DNA from: Gammaproteobacteria bacterium
Lineage (GTDB): Bacteria > Pseudomonadota > Gammaproteobacteria > Pseudomonadales > Azotimanducaceae
Length of the DNA stretch: 52,707 nucleotides
Direction: 5' to 3'
Assembly: GCA_027297435.1 (NCBI GenBank)
Contig: JAPUIA010000200.1
Location: 1 to 52,707, forward strand
The notes under the pieces were generated by a model. It was not told the origin of the DNA, did not search any database, and was given only the letters and a program-made list of their open reading frames with translations. Shown piece after piece: positions 1-8,955 of the stretch. Numbering within the stretch: the first letter of the stretch is position 1; each line of letters begins with the position of its first letter. The position numbers and the translations under genes are program-made.

Positions 1-22
1 AACGCGTGACCCAAATACGCAT
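1..22 (-). CDS. hemD: Uroporphyrinogen-III synthase, first codons only
   Basis: Seven codons on the minus strand read MRIWVTR and run off the left edge. They begin five bases after the hemC stop codon. The N-terminus of HemD is normally of the MRxxVTRP type, and hemD follows hemC in most Gammaproteobacteria, so the assignment rests on this short match plus position. HemD would cyclise hydroxymethylbilane, the HemC product, to uroporphyrinogen III. Too little is present to judge whether the gene is intact. Confidence 0.6.
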
Positions 23-27
23 GACGG

Positions 28-939
28 CTAGACGACGAGTTGACTCAGCAGACGATCGGCCCCTTGATCGCGCAGCGCTGCCACCACGGTCTGGCTCAAC
101 GCCGGGCCTTCAGTGCCGCGCGCCTCGGCACGCAGCAGCGTCCGTCCGTCCGGCGATGCGAGCAGCGCGCGAAGATACAGGCTGTCATCCACCAACTCCG
201 CGTAGGCACCCAGGGGCATGCTGCAATCAGCCCCAAGACCAGCGGCGACGGCACGCTCCGTCGCTACGCAACGGTGCACGGCGGCGTCGTTCAACGAACC
301 GACCAGGCTCACCACCCGCGCGTCATTGGCCAGACATTCAATGCCGAGCGCGCCCTGACCCGCGGCTGGCAGACTGACGTCGATGTCGAGATGGTCACTG
401 ATACGATCCTCCAACCCCAGGCGTTTCAAGCCCGCCACCGCCAATACGATCGCATCGAACTCGCCGCTATCGAGTTTCTTGAGCCGGGTGTCGACATTGC
501 CACGAATCGGCAGTACCTCGAGGTCGGGCCGCCGCGCCAACAATTGCGCGCGCCGGCGTAAGCTGGAAGAACCGACCCGAAGACCCGGTGGCGCATCCAC
601 CAGGCTACCGTGCGGGCTGACCCAGGCATCCCGCACGTCTTCTCGGTAGCCGATGGCCGGAAACACGAAGGCTTCCGGCAGGTCTGCGGGAACGTCCTTC
701 ATCGAGTGTACGGCGAGGTCTGCTCGCCCCTCCAATAGCGCCGCCTCCAACTCCTTGATGAACAGGCCCTTGCCGCCTACTTCGTGGAGTGGCGAATTGA
801 GCAACCGATCACCGGCCGTCGACATGGCCACCAATTCGAGTTCGAGCTCTGGATGCAGGCGTTGTAACTCCTTTCGGACAAACTCAGCTTGCCAGAGGGC
901 CAACGGACTCTTGCGCGTGGCTATGCGTAGTGGCGGCAT
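28..939 (-). CDS. hemC: Porphobilinogen deaminase (hydroxymethylbilane synthase)
   Basis: Cytoplasmic enzyme that links four porphobilinogen units into hydroxymethylbilane in tetrapyrrole synthesis. The 303-residue length is normal. The N-terminus (RIATRKSPLALWQAEFV) is the family signature, and Cys239 in GADCSMPLGAY is the expected attachment site of the dipyrromethane cofactor. The substrate-binding segment SSSLRRRAQLL is also present. The gene lies four bases after the stop of the response-regulator gene on the same strand and just before hemD, so kinase, regulator, hemC and hemD probably form one transcript, as around algZ-algR-hemC in Pseudomonas. Nothing looks damaged. Confidence 0.98.
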   Translation of the reverse strand: MPPLRIATRKSPLALWQAEFVRKELQRLHPELELELVAMSTAGDRLLNSPLHEVGGKGLFIKELEAALLEGRADLAVHSMKDVPADLPEAFVFPAIGYREDVRDAWVSPHGSLVDAPPGLRVGSSSLRRRAQLLARRPDLEVLPIRGNVDTRLKKLDSGEFDAIVLAVAGLKRLGLEDRISDHLDIDVSLPAAGQGALGIECLANDARVVSLVGSLNDAAVHRCVATERAVAAGLGADCSMPLGAYAELVDDSLYLRALLASPDGRTLLRAEARGTEGPALSQTVVAALRDQGADRLLSQLVV

Positions 940-942
940 GAT

Positions 943-1677
943 CTACAAGCTTTTGACAAAGCGCCTAATGTTGGGTACGTGACGGCGGCTGATTTCGATA
1001 CGCTCTTCGACGTCGCGTAGACGAATCCGGTAGTAACCGTCGGGCGTACGATCCAGCCCTTCGATATAACGCCCAGCGATCAACGCATTCCTATGTACCC
1101 GGATGAAGCGATCGTCGAATTCCTCCTCTAGCTCGCGCAACGTTTCATCGATGATGATCTCGCCAGTCCCATGTCGAACAGTCACGTATTTTTGATCGGC
1201 TTGAAAGTAGCGAACGTCATCCACTGCAATCAACTCGATGCCTCGGCGCGTACGCGCCGAAATATGTGTACGTCTTTGTTTGTCGGTGTCCGAAAGCGCC
1301 GCGATCTGCGCCTTGTTCAAGCGACGAGCTTGCTCGAGTGCCGCTTGCAGGTTTTCGCGCCGCACTGGCTTTAATAGATAGCCAACCGCTTGCAGGTCAA
1401 ACGCCTCGACGGCATGTTCTTCATACGCCGTGCAGAAGATGACCGCCGGAGGCTCTTCGAAATCGGTAAAGTGGCGCGCAGCTTCCAAGCCGTCCATACC
1501 GGGCATACGGATGTCAAGCAATACCACGTCGGGTTGAGTCTGGTCAGCCAACGCCACCGCTTCGACGCCGTTGCCGGCTTCACCCACCACCTCGTGGGGC
1601 CTCTCCTCCATGGATTGCAGCATCCTCGTCAACCGCTCGCGGGCAAGCTTCTCATCGTCGACGATCAAAATTCTCAT
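943..1677 (-). CDS. algR: AlgR-type response regulator, receiver plus LytTR DNA-binding domain
   Basis: A 244-residue response regulator. The receiver domain (about 1-120) has the acidic pair D7/D8, the phospho-acceptor D55 in LLDIRMPG, T83 and K103. The C-terminal half (about 140-240) is a LytTR domain that binds DNA through beta strands. In Pseudomonas AlgR controls alginate, type IV pili and other surface traits. The regulon here cannot be read from the sequence. The gene sits between the sensor kinase gene (10-base gap) and hemC (3-base gap), the conserved algZ-algR-hemC order. The symbol rests on this context and family, not on proven orthology. Confidence 0.9.
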   Translation of the reverse strand: MRILIVDDEKLARERLTRMLQSMEERPHEVVGEAGNGVEAVALADQTQPDVVLLDIRMPGMDGLEAARHFTDFEEPPAVIFCTAYEEHAVEAFDLQAVGYLLKPVRRENLQAALEQARRLNKAQIAALSDTDKQRRTHISARTRRGIELIAVDDVRYFQADQKYVTVRHGTGEIIIDETLRELEEEFDDRFIRVHRNALIAGRYIEGLDRTPDGYYRIRLRDVEERIEISRRHVPNIRRFVKSL

Positions 1678-1686
1678 GCGCGGTCC

Positions 1687-2784
1687 TCAGCGTACCTCGG
1701 GGTGCAGGCGCTTCTGGTACTCCTGATTCACGGCCTCCTGGTGCAGAGGCTCCTGATTCAGTGGTTCTTCAGTCAACGGCTCCTGGGTGAGTGGATAGTG
1801 CAAGGCAGTGACGTATGCGTTTCCCTCCACGCCGCTCGTCAACATCGCACGCGTGCCGAACAGGACCTGTAAGCGGCTGCGAATGTTGGCGATGGCCATC
1901 TTGTTGCCCGCGCTTTGCTTGCGCCCGCTGGGCGGTGGTAGCGGATTCTCGATGCGCACGTTCACCGTATCCTCCTCGAACCACAGCTTCAAGGAGATCG
2001 TGCCCCCGTCCGGCAACGGCTGAATACCATGATAGATCGCGTTTTCCAACAGCGGCTGCAACGTCAGAAGCGGAATCTTGACCCCCTTCGGCGGCGTTTC
2101 GATATCCCAGTCCATCTGCAGCCGGTCGCCCAGACGCAACGCTTCAATGCGCACATAACGTTCACAGAGGTCGAGCTCGTCTTTGAGCTGCACCTGGTTG
2201 CCCGCGTCGTTCAAGCTCGCGCGAAATAGTTCGGCAAGGTCTTCGACTACCGACTCTGCAGTGTCGGGATCGGTCGCGATCAAACTCGCGATTATATTCA
2301 TGCTGTTGAACAAAAAGTGGGGCCGTATGCGGGATTGCAACGCCTGGATGCGCGACTGCAACTCGGATTGTTCCTGGGCGCGCAGTTGCTCCTGGACGTA
2401 GAAATAGCGCAACGCCAAACCCGTAATGATGCCGGAAATCACCAATTGACCACCGATCGTCACCCAACTCACAGAGACGCTCAGCAAAAGCTCTGAGACG
2501 AGACCGACGGACAGGGTCACCACCATGACGATGGCAAAGGCGAGCATAGAGCCGTTTACCAGCCTCAATCGAGTCAGCCACCGGCGAGTCCAGCACAAGA
2601 TACCTGCGCTGGTGAGCGTGACCCACTGAACGAACAAGGAAGTGAGTGCAAACCGTACCCACGTTGTCGAGCCGCCGGCGAACAACAACACCAGGGCCAG
2701 CAGTTGGCCCACGAGCACCAGCAAGGAAACGGCGGTGACGTTGCACAAGTCGGGAACGACAAATTGCGTTGGGCGGTTACTCAC
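1687..2784 (-). CDS. algZ: AlgZ/FimS-type LytS-family sensor histidine kinase
   Basis: A 365-residue membrane sensor. Four or five hydrophobic segments fill residues 15-130, followed by a short coiled linker and the unorthodox LytS-family kinase core with RPHFLFN (His156) and an ATPase domain containing LLENAIYHG. It is the likely partner of the neighbouring AlgR-type regulator. Like AlgZ it lacks the classical H-box arrangement, so phosphotransfer should be tested rather than assumed. The C-terminus is odd: after the ATPase domain there is a tail of five-residue repeats rich in Glu, Gln, Pro and Leu, coded by a 15-bp tandem repeat (separate entry). The gene diverges from argH. Confidence 0.88.
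   Translation of the reverse strand: MSNRPTQFVVPDLCNVTAVSLLVLVGQLLALVLLFAGGSTTWVRFALTSLFVQWVTLTSAGILCWTRRWLTRLRLVNGSMLAFAIVMVVTLSVGLVSELLLSVSVSWVTIGGQLVISGIITGLALRYFYVQEQLRAQEQSELQSRIQALQSRIRPHFLFNSMNIIASLIATDPDTAESVVEDLAELFRASLNDAGNQVQLKDELDLCERYVRIEALRLGDRLQMDWDIETPPKGVKIPLLTLQPLLENAIYHGIQPLPDGGTISLKLWFEEDTVNVRIENPLPPPSGRKQSAGNKMAIANIRSRLQVLFGTRAMLTSGVEGNAYVTALHYPLTQEPLTEEPLNQEPLHQEAVNQEYQKRLHPEVR
1721..1795 (-). repeat. 15-bp tandem repeat, five degenerate units, coding the kinase tail
   Basis: Five consecutive 15-base units begin at 1721, 1736, 1751, 1766 and 1781; four start with tcctg and one with tcttc. In the kinase frame each unit codes five residues of the type EPLxQ, giving LTQEP, LTEEP, LNQEP, LHQEA and VNQEY. 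The unit length is a multiple of three, so copy-number change would keep the frame. Confidence 0.85.
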
Positions 2785-2843
2785 TTAACTATTTGTTCCA
2801 GGCTTCACCGGGGCTCGAGCGTGATCGACTGTAGGAGGTGGCT

Positions 2844-2849
2844 TATAAT
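2844..2849 (+). promoter_or_regulatory. Perfect -10 hexamer upstream of argH
   Basis: TATAAT lies 31 bases before the argH ATG. No good -35 hexamer stands 16-18 bases upstream, so an activator or an upstream element may help. It is the only obvious sigma-70 signal in the algZ-argH divergent region. Confidence 0.5.
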
Positions 2850-2879
2850 CCACGCCCAATTGCAGCCAACCATGCGTTC

Positions 2880-4262
2880 ATGAGTAAAGATCCTAACCTG
2901 ATACGTGGCCGGTTTACGGAAGCCACCGACGCGTTCGTGGAAGCCTTCACCGCTTCCGTGACGTTCGACCAGCGCCTATATCGGCACGATATCCGAGGCT
3001 CGATCGCGCACTGTCGTATGCTCGGGCACGTCGGCGTCGTGGAGGCCTCCGAGGTCGAACGCATCGTAGCTGGATTGCAGCAGATTCACAAAGAGATAGA
3101 CGACGGCGACTTCGACTGGAGCGTCGGCTTTGAAGACGTCCATATGAACATCGAGCACCGGCTTATCGAAGCGATCGGCGAGGTGGGCAAGAAACTGCAC
3201 ACCGGGCGCTCTCGCAACGATCAGGTGGCAACGGACATGCGTCTCTACCTACGCGAAGAGATCGACGTTTTGCTATACGTCGAGACCGATTTGTTGAAGG
3301 TGCTTTTGGATCTCGCCGAGCAACACACCGGTACGATCATGCCCGGCTTCACGCATTTGCAGGCTGCGCAACCGGTGACGTTTGGTCACCACGTCTTGGC
3401 ATGGTTCGAGATGTTGTCGCGCGATCGCGACCGTCTCGGCGACTGTCGAAAACGCGTCAACGTACTGCCGCTGGGTAGTGCAGCACTCGCCGGAACCACC
3501 TTTCCCATCGACCGTGAGTTTGTCGCAGCGGAGCTTGGCTTCGACGCGATATCAACCAACTCGCTCGATGCGGTCAGCGACCGCGACTTTGCCATCGAAT
3601 TCTGCTCGTGCGCGGCGATGACGATGATGCATCTATCCAGGTGGTGCGAAGAGTTGGTGTTATGGACTTCGCAGCGATTCGATTTCGTGACGCTACCCGA
3701 CCGTTTTTGCACCGGATCGAGCATCATGCCGCAGAAGAAGAATCCCGACGTACCGGAGTTGATCCGGGGCAAGTCGGGCCGCGTGTTCGGCCAGTTGGTA
3801 GCCCTGTTGACGCTCATGAAGAGCCAGCCGCTCGCGTACAACAAAGACAATCAAGAAGACAAAGAGCCGTTATTTGACGCTGTCGACACGTTGAGGGATT
3901 GTTTGACGGCCATGGTGGGTCTCGTACCGAACATCGAACCCAACGTAGACACCATGCGTGCTGCCACCCTCGACGGTTACATCACCGCAACCGACCTTGC
4001 CGACTACTTGGTGCGCAACTCGGTGCCATTTCGCGACGCTCACCGCATCGTCGGACAAGTGGTCGGCTACGCGATCGAACACGACAAACCACTCGATGCC
4101 CTGACGCTCGAGGAATTGCAGGCATTCGGCGGCGACGCCATCCACGAAAACGTTTTTCGAAGCTTGAGCATAGAGGGCTCGGTCGCCGCGCGTCACCATC
4201 TCGGCGGTACCGCGCCGGCCGCAGTCATTCAAGCCATCGCGGCCGCACGCAGGCGCCTCTAA
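2880..4262 (+). CDS. argH: Argininosuccinate lyase
   Basis: Last enzyme of arginine synthesis, splitting argininosuccinate into arginine and fumarate in the cytoplasm. The ATG at 2880 gives 460 residues starting [20 protein letters not shown], the usual length and N-terminus; a GTG 42 bases upstream overlaps the -10 sequence and is unlikely. The fumarase/aspartase-superfamily signature [15 protein letters not shown] is at about residues 280-294, and [17 protein letters not shown] is the conserved substrate-binding stretch. The start has no clear Shine-Dalgarno sequence. It diverges from the algZ-algR-hemC operon, as in Pseudomonas. Confidence 0.98.
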   Translation: MSKDPNLIRGRFTEATDAFVEAFTASVTFDQRLYRHDIRGSIAHCRMLGHVGVVEASEVERIVAGLQQIHKEIDDGDFDWSVGFEDVHMNIEHRLIEAIGEVGKKLHTGRSRNDQVATDMRLYLREEIDVLLYVETDLLKVLLDLAEQHTGTIMPGFTHLQAAQPVTFGHHVLAWFEMLSRDRDRLGDCRKRVNVLPLGSAALAGTTFPIDREFVAAELGFDAISTNSLDAVSDRDFAIEFCSCAAMTMMHLSRWCEELVLWTSQRFDFVTLPDRFCTGSSIMPQKKNPDVPELIRGKSGRVFGQLVALLTLMKSQPLAYNKDNQEDKEPLFDAVDTLRDCLTAMVGLVPNIEPNVDTMRAATLDGYITATDLADYLVRNSVPFRDAHRIVGQVVGYAIEHDKPLDALTLEELQAFGGDAIHENVFRSLSIEGSVAARHHLGGTAPAAVIQAIAAARRRL

Positions 4263-4286
4263 AGAAGCTGCGCGCGCGGACCCGTG

Positions 4287-4292
4287 TATAAT
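4287..4292 (+). promoter_or_regulatory. Perfect -10 hexamer before lptM-lysA-dapF
   Basis: TATAAT lies 25 bases downstream of the argH stop and 32 bases before the small lipoprotein ATG. A start site near 4299 would give a short leader for the lptM-lysA-dapF-DUF484-xerC transcript. The -35 region is weak. Confidence 0.5.
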
Positions 4293-4323
4293 TCGCCGCT
4301 CGGTCAAATCACTAAGCACCCGA

Positions 4324-4452
4324 ATGCGCTGGATACCACTGATCTTGCTGCTGACGATGGCGGCAACTTGCGGTCAGAAAGGGCCTCTCACGCTACCCGA
4401 GGAGAAGCTCGCCAAGCTTGAGGCGTCCTACGCGCCGTTCAAGGTGCGTTAG
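4324..4452 (+). CDS. lptM: Small LptM/LppL-type lipoprotein
   Basis: A 42-residue ORF. It has a positively charged start, a hydrophobic stretch IPLILLLTMAA and a Cys at residue 16, followed by the motif GQKGPLTLP. That motif matches the CGLKGPLYFP start of mature YifL/LptM and Pseudomonas LppL, a tiny outer-membrane lipoprotein assisting LptD maturation in Escherichia coli. The lipobox (AATC) is atypical because Thr precedes the Cys. Gene order supports the call: lppL lies directly before lysA in Pseudomonas and yifL before dapF in E. coli. The stop is one base before the lysA GTG, so the two are translationally linked. Confidence 0.8.
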   Translation: MRWIPLILLLTMAATCGQKGPLTLPEEKLAKLEASYAPFKVR

Positions 4453-4453
4453 C

Positions 4454-5716
4454 GTGCCCTTTACGATGGTCAACGGCGTCATGCACGCCGGCACGGTGTC
4501 GCTCACAGCGATCGCGGAAGCGGTGGGCACGCCGTCGTACGTGTACTCAGCACCAGACATTGCGACTCAATTTCAGCAACTGACAACCGACCTCAAGGGC
4601 TTGAATCACCGAATCTGCTATGCGGTAAAAGCCAACTCGAACTTGAGCGTGCTACGGTCCATCGCCGAGCTAGGCGCCAGTTTCGACATCGTTTCGGGCG
4701 GCGAGCTACAACGCGTGGTGAGCTCAGGTGCGGATCCGCGTTCGGTCGTATTCTCCGGTGTCGGCAAGACCACCGAAGAGATCGACTTCGCGCTCAAGCT
4801 CGAGGTCGGCTGCTTCAACGTGGAGAGCACATCCGAGCTCACACGCCTTGGCGTACGCGCTGCGCTTTTCGACCGTGTGGCCCCCGTCGCCGTTAGAGTC
4901 AACCCGGACGTCGATGCCGAGACGCATCCCTACATCTCGACCGGTTTGAAAGAAAACAAGTTCGGCGTACCAAGCACCGACGCGTTGGCCCTGTACATGA
5001 CCGCTCAGACACACCCAAACTTGCGCGTCTCCGGCGTTGCTTGTCACATCGGGTCGCAGATCCTAAGCATCGAACCGTTCAGTGACGCGTTGGATGGCTT
5101 GTTGAGGTTGGTTGACGAGTTGGATGCGAAGGGTATAGGCGTGGCTCACGTCGACGTCGGAGGCGGCCTCGGGGTTGCCTACCAAGACGAAACTGCTTTG
5201 GATACCGCCGCATACGGAGCGATGCTGCGAAGCAAGATGGCGGGACGATCACAAACGATCGTCATCGAACCGGGACGCTACCTGGTGGCCAACGCCGGCT
5301 TGCTATTGACGCGGGTCGAATACCTGAAACCGGCTAAAGCTCCGGGTTGCAAGAGCTTCGCCGTGGTCGATGCAGCGATGAACGACCTTCTGAGGCCGTC
5401 TCTGTACCAGGCTTGGCATGCCGTGGAGCGTGTGATCGAGGCTTCCAACGATGCTGCCGCATGTGTCTGGGACATCGTCGGCCCGGTGTGTGAGTCCGGT
5501 GACTTTATCGCCCACGAACGTACCCTCTCGCTTGCAGAAGGTGACCTGTTGGCCATACGCTCCGCCGGAGCATACGGCATGGTCCAGAGTTCCAACTACA
5601 ACAGCCGCGGCAGGGCCGCCGAGGTGTTGGTGGACGACGAGGGTTTCAGGGTGGTTCGTAGCCGCGAAAACATCAACGATCAGATGGATCTCGAGCAGAT
5701 CGGGTTGCGGCCGTGA
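4454..5716 (+). CDS. lysA: Diaminopimelate decarboxylase
   Basis: PLP enzyme that decarboxylates meso-diaminopimelate to lysine. The chosen GTG start gives 420 residues and aligns with the usual N-terminus (VSLTAIAEAVGTPSYVY). An ATG at 4466 is a possible alternative, and an upstream ATG at 4418 lies inside lptM. Lys59 in CYAVKAN binds PLP. The glycine-rich HVDVGGGLGV and the C-terminal GAYGMVQSSNYN with the active-site Tyr are intact. It overlaps dapF by four bases (GTGA), so lysA and dapF, consecutive in the pathway in reverse order, are coupled in translation. Confidence 0.97.
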   Translation: MPFTMVNGVMHAGTVSLTAIAEAVGTPSYVYSAPDIATQFQQLTTDLKGLNHRICYAVKANSNLSVLRSIAELGASFDIVSGGELQRVVSSGADPRSVVFSGVGKTTEEIDFALKLEVGCFNVESTSELTRLGVRAALFDRVAPVAVRVNPDVDAETHPYISTGLKENKFGVPSTDALALYMTAQTHPNLRVSGVACHIGSQILSIEPFSDALDGLLRLVDELDAKGIGVAHVDVGGGLGVAYQDETALDTAAYGAMLRSKMAGRSQTIVIEPGRYLVANAGLLLTRVEYLKPAKAPGCKSFAVVDAAMNDLLRPSLYQAWHAVERVIEASNDAAACVWDIVGPVCESGDFIAHERTLSLAEGDLLAIRSAGAYGMVQSSNYNSRGRAAEVLVDDEGFRVVRSRENINDQMDLEQIGLRP

Positions 5717-6546
5717 CGCTAAGTTTGCAGTTCGCCAAAATGCATGGGCTCGGCAACGATTTCATGGTACTTGACCTCGTCACTCAGGAGGCCGAGTTCG
5801 ATGCCGAAACGATTCGATCCTGGTCAGACCGTAAAACGGGTATCGGCTTCGATCAGTTGTTGGTCATCGAGCCTCCCACCGACCCGGAAGCCGATTTTTG
5901 GTATCGCATCTACAATGCCGACGGCAGCGAAGCCCAACAGTGCGGCAATGGTGCGCGCTGCATCGCGACGTTCATCAAGCACACCAACCTCAGCCCCAAA
6001 ACCGAACTCGATTTGCAGACCGCGGGTGGGCCGATCACCACACGACTGATGAATGACAACGTGCAAGTCGATATGGGTATCCCTTCGACGCAACCCGGCG
6101 CCATCGGCTTTTCGGCCGACGTCGAATCCTTGTGCTACCGCCTCGAGAGTGCGACGGGCTGCTTCGAAGTCACGCCAGTGTCTGTCGGGAATCCGCACGG
6201 CGTGTTGTTCGTCGACGACATCACGCTAGCAGACGTTGCCACGATCGGCGGTGCGCTGACCAATCATCCACGCTTTCTCGAAGGTGCCAACATCGGTTTC
6301 TGCCAAGTCGTCGACAGCGGTTTCATACGACTACGGGTATTCGAACGGGGCGTCGGCGAAACTCGCGCCTGCGGTACCGGCGCCTGCGCGGCTGTCGTGG
6401 CCTGCCAGCTTCATAACAAAGTAAAGCAAACCGTAAAGGTTTCGTTACCCGGCGGAAAGGTACGGGTCGACTGGCAGGGCCCAGGGTCCGCGGTTAAAAT
6501 GACCGGACCTAGCGCACTGGTGTATGAGGGCTCCCTCAACCTGTGA
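5713..6546 (+). CDS. dapF: Diaminopimelate epimerase
   Basis: Converts LL- to meso-diaminopimelate for lysine and peptidoglycan synthesis. The GTG start overlaps the lysA stop and the 277-residue length is standard. The two catalytic cysteines are visible: Cys77 in AQQCGNGARC and Cys220 in RACGTGACAA. The N-terminus FAKMHGLGNDFMV is the family signature. It is followed after 26 bases by the DUF484 gene, part of the conserved dapF-DUF484-xerC-HAD string. Confidence 0.98.
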   Translation: MTLSLQFAKMHGLGNDFMVLDLVTQEAEFDAETIRSWSDRKTGIGFDQLLVIEPPTDPEADFWYRIYNADGSEAQQCGNGARCIATFIKHTNLSPKTELDLQTAGGPITTRLMNDNVQVDMGIPSTQPGAIGFSADVESLCYRLESATGCFEVTPVSVGNPHGVLFVDDITLADVATIGGALTNHPRFLEGANIGFCQVVDSGFIRLRVFERGVGETRACGTGACAAVVACQLHNKVKQTVKVSLPGGKVRVDWQGPGSAVKMTGPSALVYEGSLNL

Positions 6547-6572
6547 TTCAGCACCTCAATTGACATGGTCTG

Positions 6573-7235
6573 ATGGCAAAGTCTGAAACCAACGACATCG
6601 ACGATCAGCAGGTGATCGACTTTCTCAGAGCGCACCCCGACTTCTTCCAGTCGTACTCGAATCTACTGTCCGAGCTAGCGTTGCCGCACGAATCCGGCAC
6701 TGCGGTATCGCTCATCGAGCGGCAAGTCGCCGTCTTGCGAGATCGCAACATCCAGATGCGACGGCGCATGAACGATTTACTGAAGGCGGCACGCGACAAC
6801 GACGAACTTTTTTCGAAAACGCGTTCGCTGTCGCTGGCGTTGTTGGACGTGACATGCTGGCATGACCTCAACGAAGTGCTGGCAACCAACATGTTGGTGG
6901 ATTTCAACGCTGACTTCGTTTGTTGTCACGTCCAACATGCACACTTGATCTTCGATCACATTCAGGGCCACGGCGACGACATGCCTCACCAGCAGTTCGT
7001 CAACGGTACGATACCGGTCTGCACGACGTTGCGCGCCGATGAACTAAAATCTCTGTTTCCGATTCAAGACCACACGAGCGACGGTAGCGCGGTACTACTG
7101 CCGCTGGCGATGCGCGAAACACTGGGCTGTCTGGCCGTGGGCAGCCGCGAACCGCAACACTTTTCCGCCGACATGGACACCCTATTCGTCACCTATATCG
7201 GCGACGTACTCAGCCGCATCATCGATAAACTATAG
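6573..7235 (+). CDS. DUF484 family protein (YigA-like)
   Basis: A 220-residue cytoplasmic protein of the DUF484 family, with the typical N-terminal helix IDFLRAHPDFFQSYSNLL and a C-terminal GAF-like domain. Its biochemical role is unknown. The family is almost always found between dapF and xerC, as here: 26 bases after dapF, and one base before the xerC GTG. No catalytic residues can be proposed from the sequence. Confidence 0.9.
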   Translation: MAKSETNDIDDQQVIDFLRAHPDFFQSYSNLLSELALPHESGTAVSLIERQVAVLRDRNIQMRRRMNDLLKAARDNDELFSKTRSLSLALLDVTCWHDLNEVLATNMLVDFNADFVCCHVQHAHLIFDHIQGHGDDMPHQQFVNGTIPVCTTLRADELKSLFPIQDHTSDGSAVLLPLAMRETLGCLAVGSREPQHFSADMDTLFVTYIGDVLSRIIDKL

Positions 7236-7236
7236 A

Positions 7237-8112
7237 GTGAACACCGAGCTACGAGACTTCTTGGACTATCTACGCTTCGAGAAGCGCTACGCCGACAACA
7301 CCCTGATCGCCTATCGGCGCGACCTTGAAGCTCTCGCGGAAGCGATCGATGAGTCGTGGGACCGGGTCAAATCACACCACATCGCCGCGTTCATCGCGAA
7401 GTTGCACGCGCGCGCGTTAGCGCCGCGGAGCTTGCAGCGTACTCTCTCGAGCGTGAGAAGCTTCTTCACCTACCTGGAGAAGCAAGGTGTGGTCGCGCAA
7501 AACCCCGCCGCAACAGTACGAGCACCCAAGGTCAAAAACAAGCTGCCCAACACGCTAGATGCAGACAAGGCGGCTAAATTGTTCGACTTCGAAGCCAAGA
7601 CCAAACTGGACAAACGCGATCTGGCCTTAGTGGAGCTGTTCTACGGTAGCGGGCTACGCTTGAGCGAGGTGGTGAATCTCGACATCCGCGATGTAGACCT
7701 CGATACCGGTTTCGCGACCGCACTCGGAAAAGGCCGTAAAACCCGACAGGTGCCGCTCGGATCCTACTGTATCGCCGCACTGCGTAGCTGGCTGGCGACG
7801 AGAGGCTGCGTCGAACCGACGGCGCCGCTGTTCACGAGCCGCGAGGAACGGCGCATAAGCCCACGTACGGTACAGCAGAGACTGAAAAAACTGTCGATTC
7901 GCCAGCTCGGGAACAACGAGCTGCATCCCCACATGCTGCGCCACAGCTTCGCCAGCCACCTGTTGGAATCCTCGAGCGACCTACGCGCGGTCCAAGAACT
8001 GCTGGGTCACGCGGACATCTCTACCACCCAGATCTACACGCACCTCGATTTTCAACACTTGGCTAAAGTCTACGATGCGGCTCATCCGCGGGCCGACAAG
8101 CAGGACGACTAG
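7237..8112 (+). CDS. xerC: Tyrosine recombinase XerC
   Basis: Site-specific recombinase that with XerD resolves chromosome dimers at dif. The 291-residue length is normal; the GTG start follows the DUF484 stop by one base. The N-terminal SAM-like domain spans about 1-90. The catalytic set is complete: Arg141 (GSGLRLSE), Lys165, His232 and Arg235 (HPHMLRHSF), His258 (LLGHAD) and Tyr267 (TTQIYTHL). The TAG stop lies inside a 30-base hairpin repeat (next entry). Confidence 0.97.
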   Translation: MNTELRDFLDYLRFEKRYADNTLIAYRRDLEALAEAIDESWDRVKSHHIAAFIAKLHARALAPRSLQRTLSSVRSFFTYLEKQGVVAQNPAATVRAPKVKNKLPNTLDADKAAKLFDFEAKTKLDKRDLALVELFYGSGLRLSEVVNLDIRDVDLDTGFATALGKGRKTRQVPLGSYCIAALRSWLATRGCVEPTAPLFTSREERRISPRTVQQRLKKLSIRQLGNNELHPHMLRHSFASHLLESSSDLRAVQELLGHADISTTQIYTHLDFQHLAKVYDAAHPRADKQDD

Positions 8113-8138
8113 CAGCGTGTTGCAAAACATGCTGCTAG
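8109..8138. repeat. Hairpin repeat, CTAGCAG family, at the xerC stop codon
   Basis: Inverted repeat with 13-base arms (CTAGCAGCGTGTT and its near complement, one G/T mismatch) around a GCAA loop. It contains the xerC stop codon. There is no T-run, so it is not a standard terminator; the CTAGCAG end is shared with hairpins at 12014 and 32968. Confidence 0.7.
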
Positions 8139-8229
8139 TGCGAGGCAAGGATGGCGCGCTCGCAAATCGAGCACGCAAGTGCTTGATCTGTCGTGAGCGA
8201 GCCGCAGCGAGCGCCTGGTAGAACGACGC

Positions 8230-8952
8230 ATGCCGCGCATCCGGGTCATTACCTTCGATCTCGACAATACGCTCTGGGACGTAAGAACCGTCATTGGCAA
8301 CGCCGAACATCGAATGCGTGCCTGGTTGGCCGAGCACGTCCCCGAAGTGATCGAGCTTTACGAGGACGGTGCGGTCATCCAACAAATTCGCGACGAACTC
8401 ATCAGCGAGCAGCCAGCGGTGGTGCACGACCTATCGACGCTCAGAGAAGAGGTCGTGTTTCGCGCCGTCCGCCGGTGCGGGCGCAATGAGAACGCTGCAC
8501 GCCAGCTCGCCCAAGGCGCATTTTGCGAGTTTTTCGAAGCCCGCCACGAAGTCGAGTACTTCGACGGCGCTCTGGAGGCGCTCGCAGCACTCAGCAAACG
8601 CTATACCCTTGGCTCGTTGACCAACGGCAACGCCGACGCCAAGAAACTCAGGCTAGATCGGTTTTTCTCGTTCAATTTCACGGCAGCCGGTGTCGGCATC
8701 GGCAAACCGGCGCCCGACATGTTTCAAGCCGCGCTCCGACACAATGGCGTGTCCGCCGACGCTGCCGTCCATATCGGCGACCATCCGGTCGACGACATTC
8801 AAGCGGCCCAAAACGTGGGGATGCATACCGTCTGGACCAACGGCCCGGTTCAGCGGTCGATGCGGAGGAGCGAAGTGGTGATTGAACCGACCGTGGAGAT
8901 CGAAGAGCTCGCCGAGCTGACCGGGGCGATCGAGCAGATCGAGGCGCTTTAG
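8230..8952 (+). CDS. HAD-family hydrolase (YigB-like phosphatase)
   Basis: A 240-residue haloacid-dehalogenase-superfamily enzyme. Motif I is FDLDNTLWD (nucleophile Asp10 and Asp12), motif II lies near SLTNGNAD, and motif IV is HIGDHPVDDIQAA. Position after xerC matches yigB in Escherichia coli, reported there as a flavin mononucleotide phosphatase; that substrate is only an inference here. A 117-base gap holding a hairpin separates it from xerC, so it may be transcribed separately. It converges with thrC with a four-base gap. Confidence 0.9.
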   Translation: MPRIRVITFDLDNTLWDVRTVIGNAEHRMRAWLAEHVPEVIELYEDGAVIQQIRDELISEQPAVVHDLSTLREEVVFRAVRRCGRNENAARQLAQGAFCEFFEARHEVEYFDGALEALAALSKRYTLGSLTNGNADAKKLRLDRFFSFNFTAAGVGIGKPAPDMFQAALRHNGVSADAAVHIGDHPVDDIQAAQNVGMHTVWTNGPVQRSMRRSEVVIEPTVEIEELAELTGAIEQIEAL

Positions 8953-8955
8953 CCT

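Noticed and set aside
8139-8229. Possible small gene or RNA between xerC and the HAD gene.
   Set aside because: No start with a ribosome-binding site and only short imperfect repeats such as GCGCTCGC; nothing supportable.
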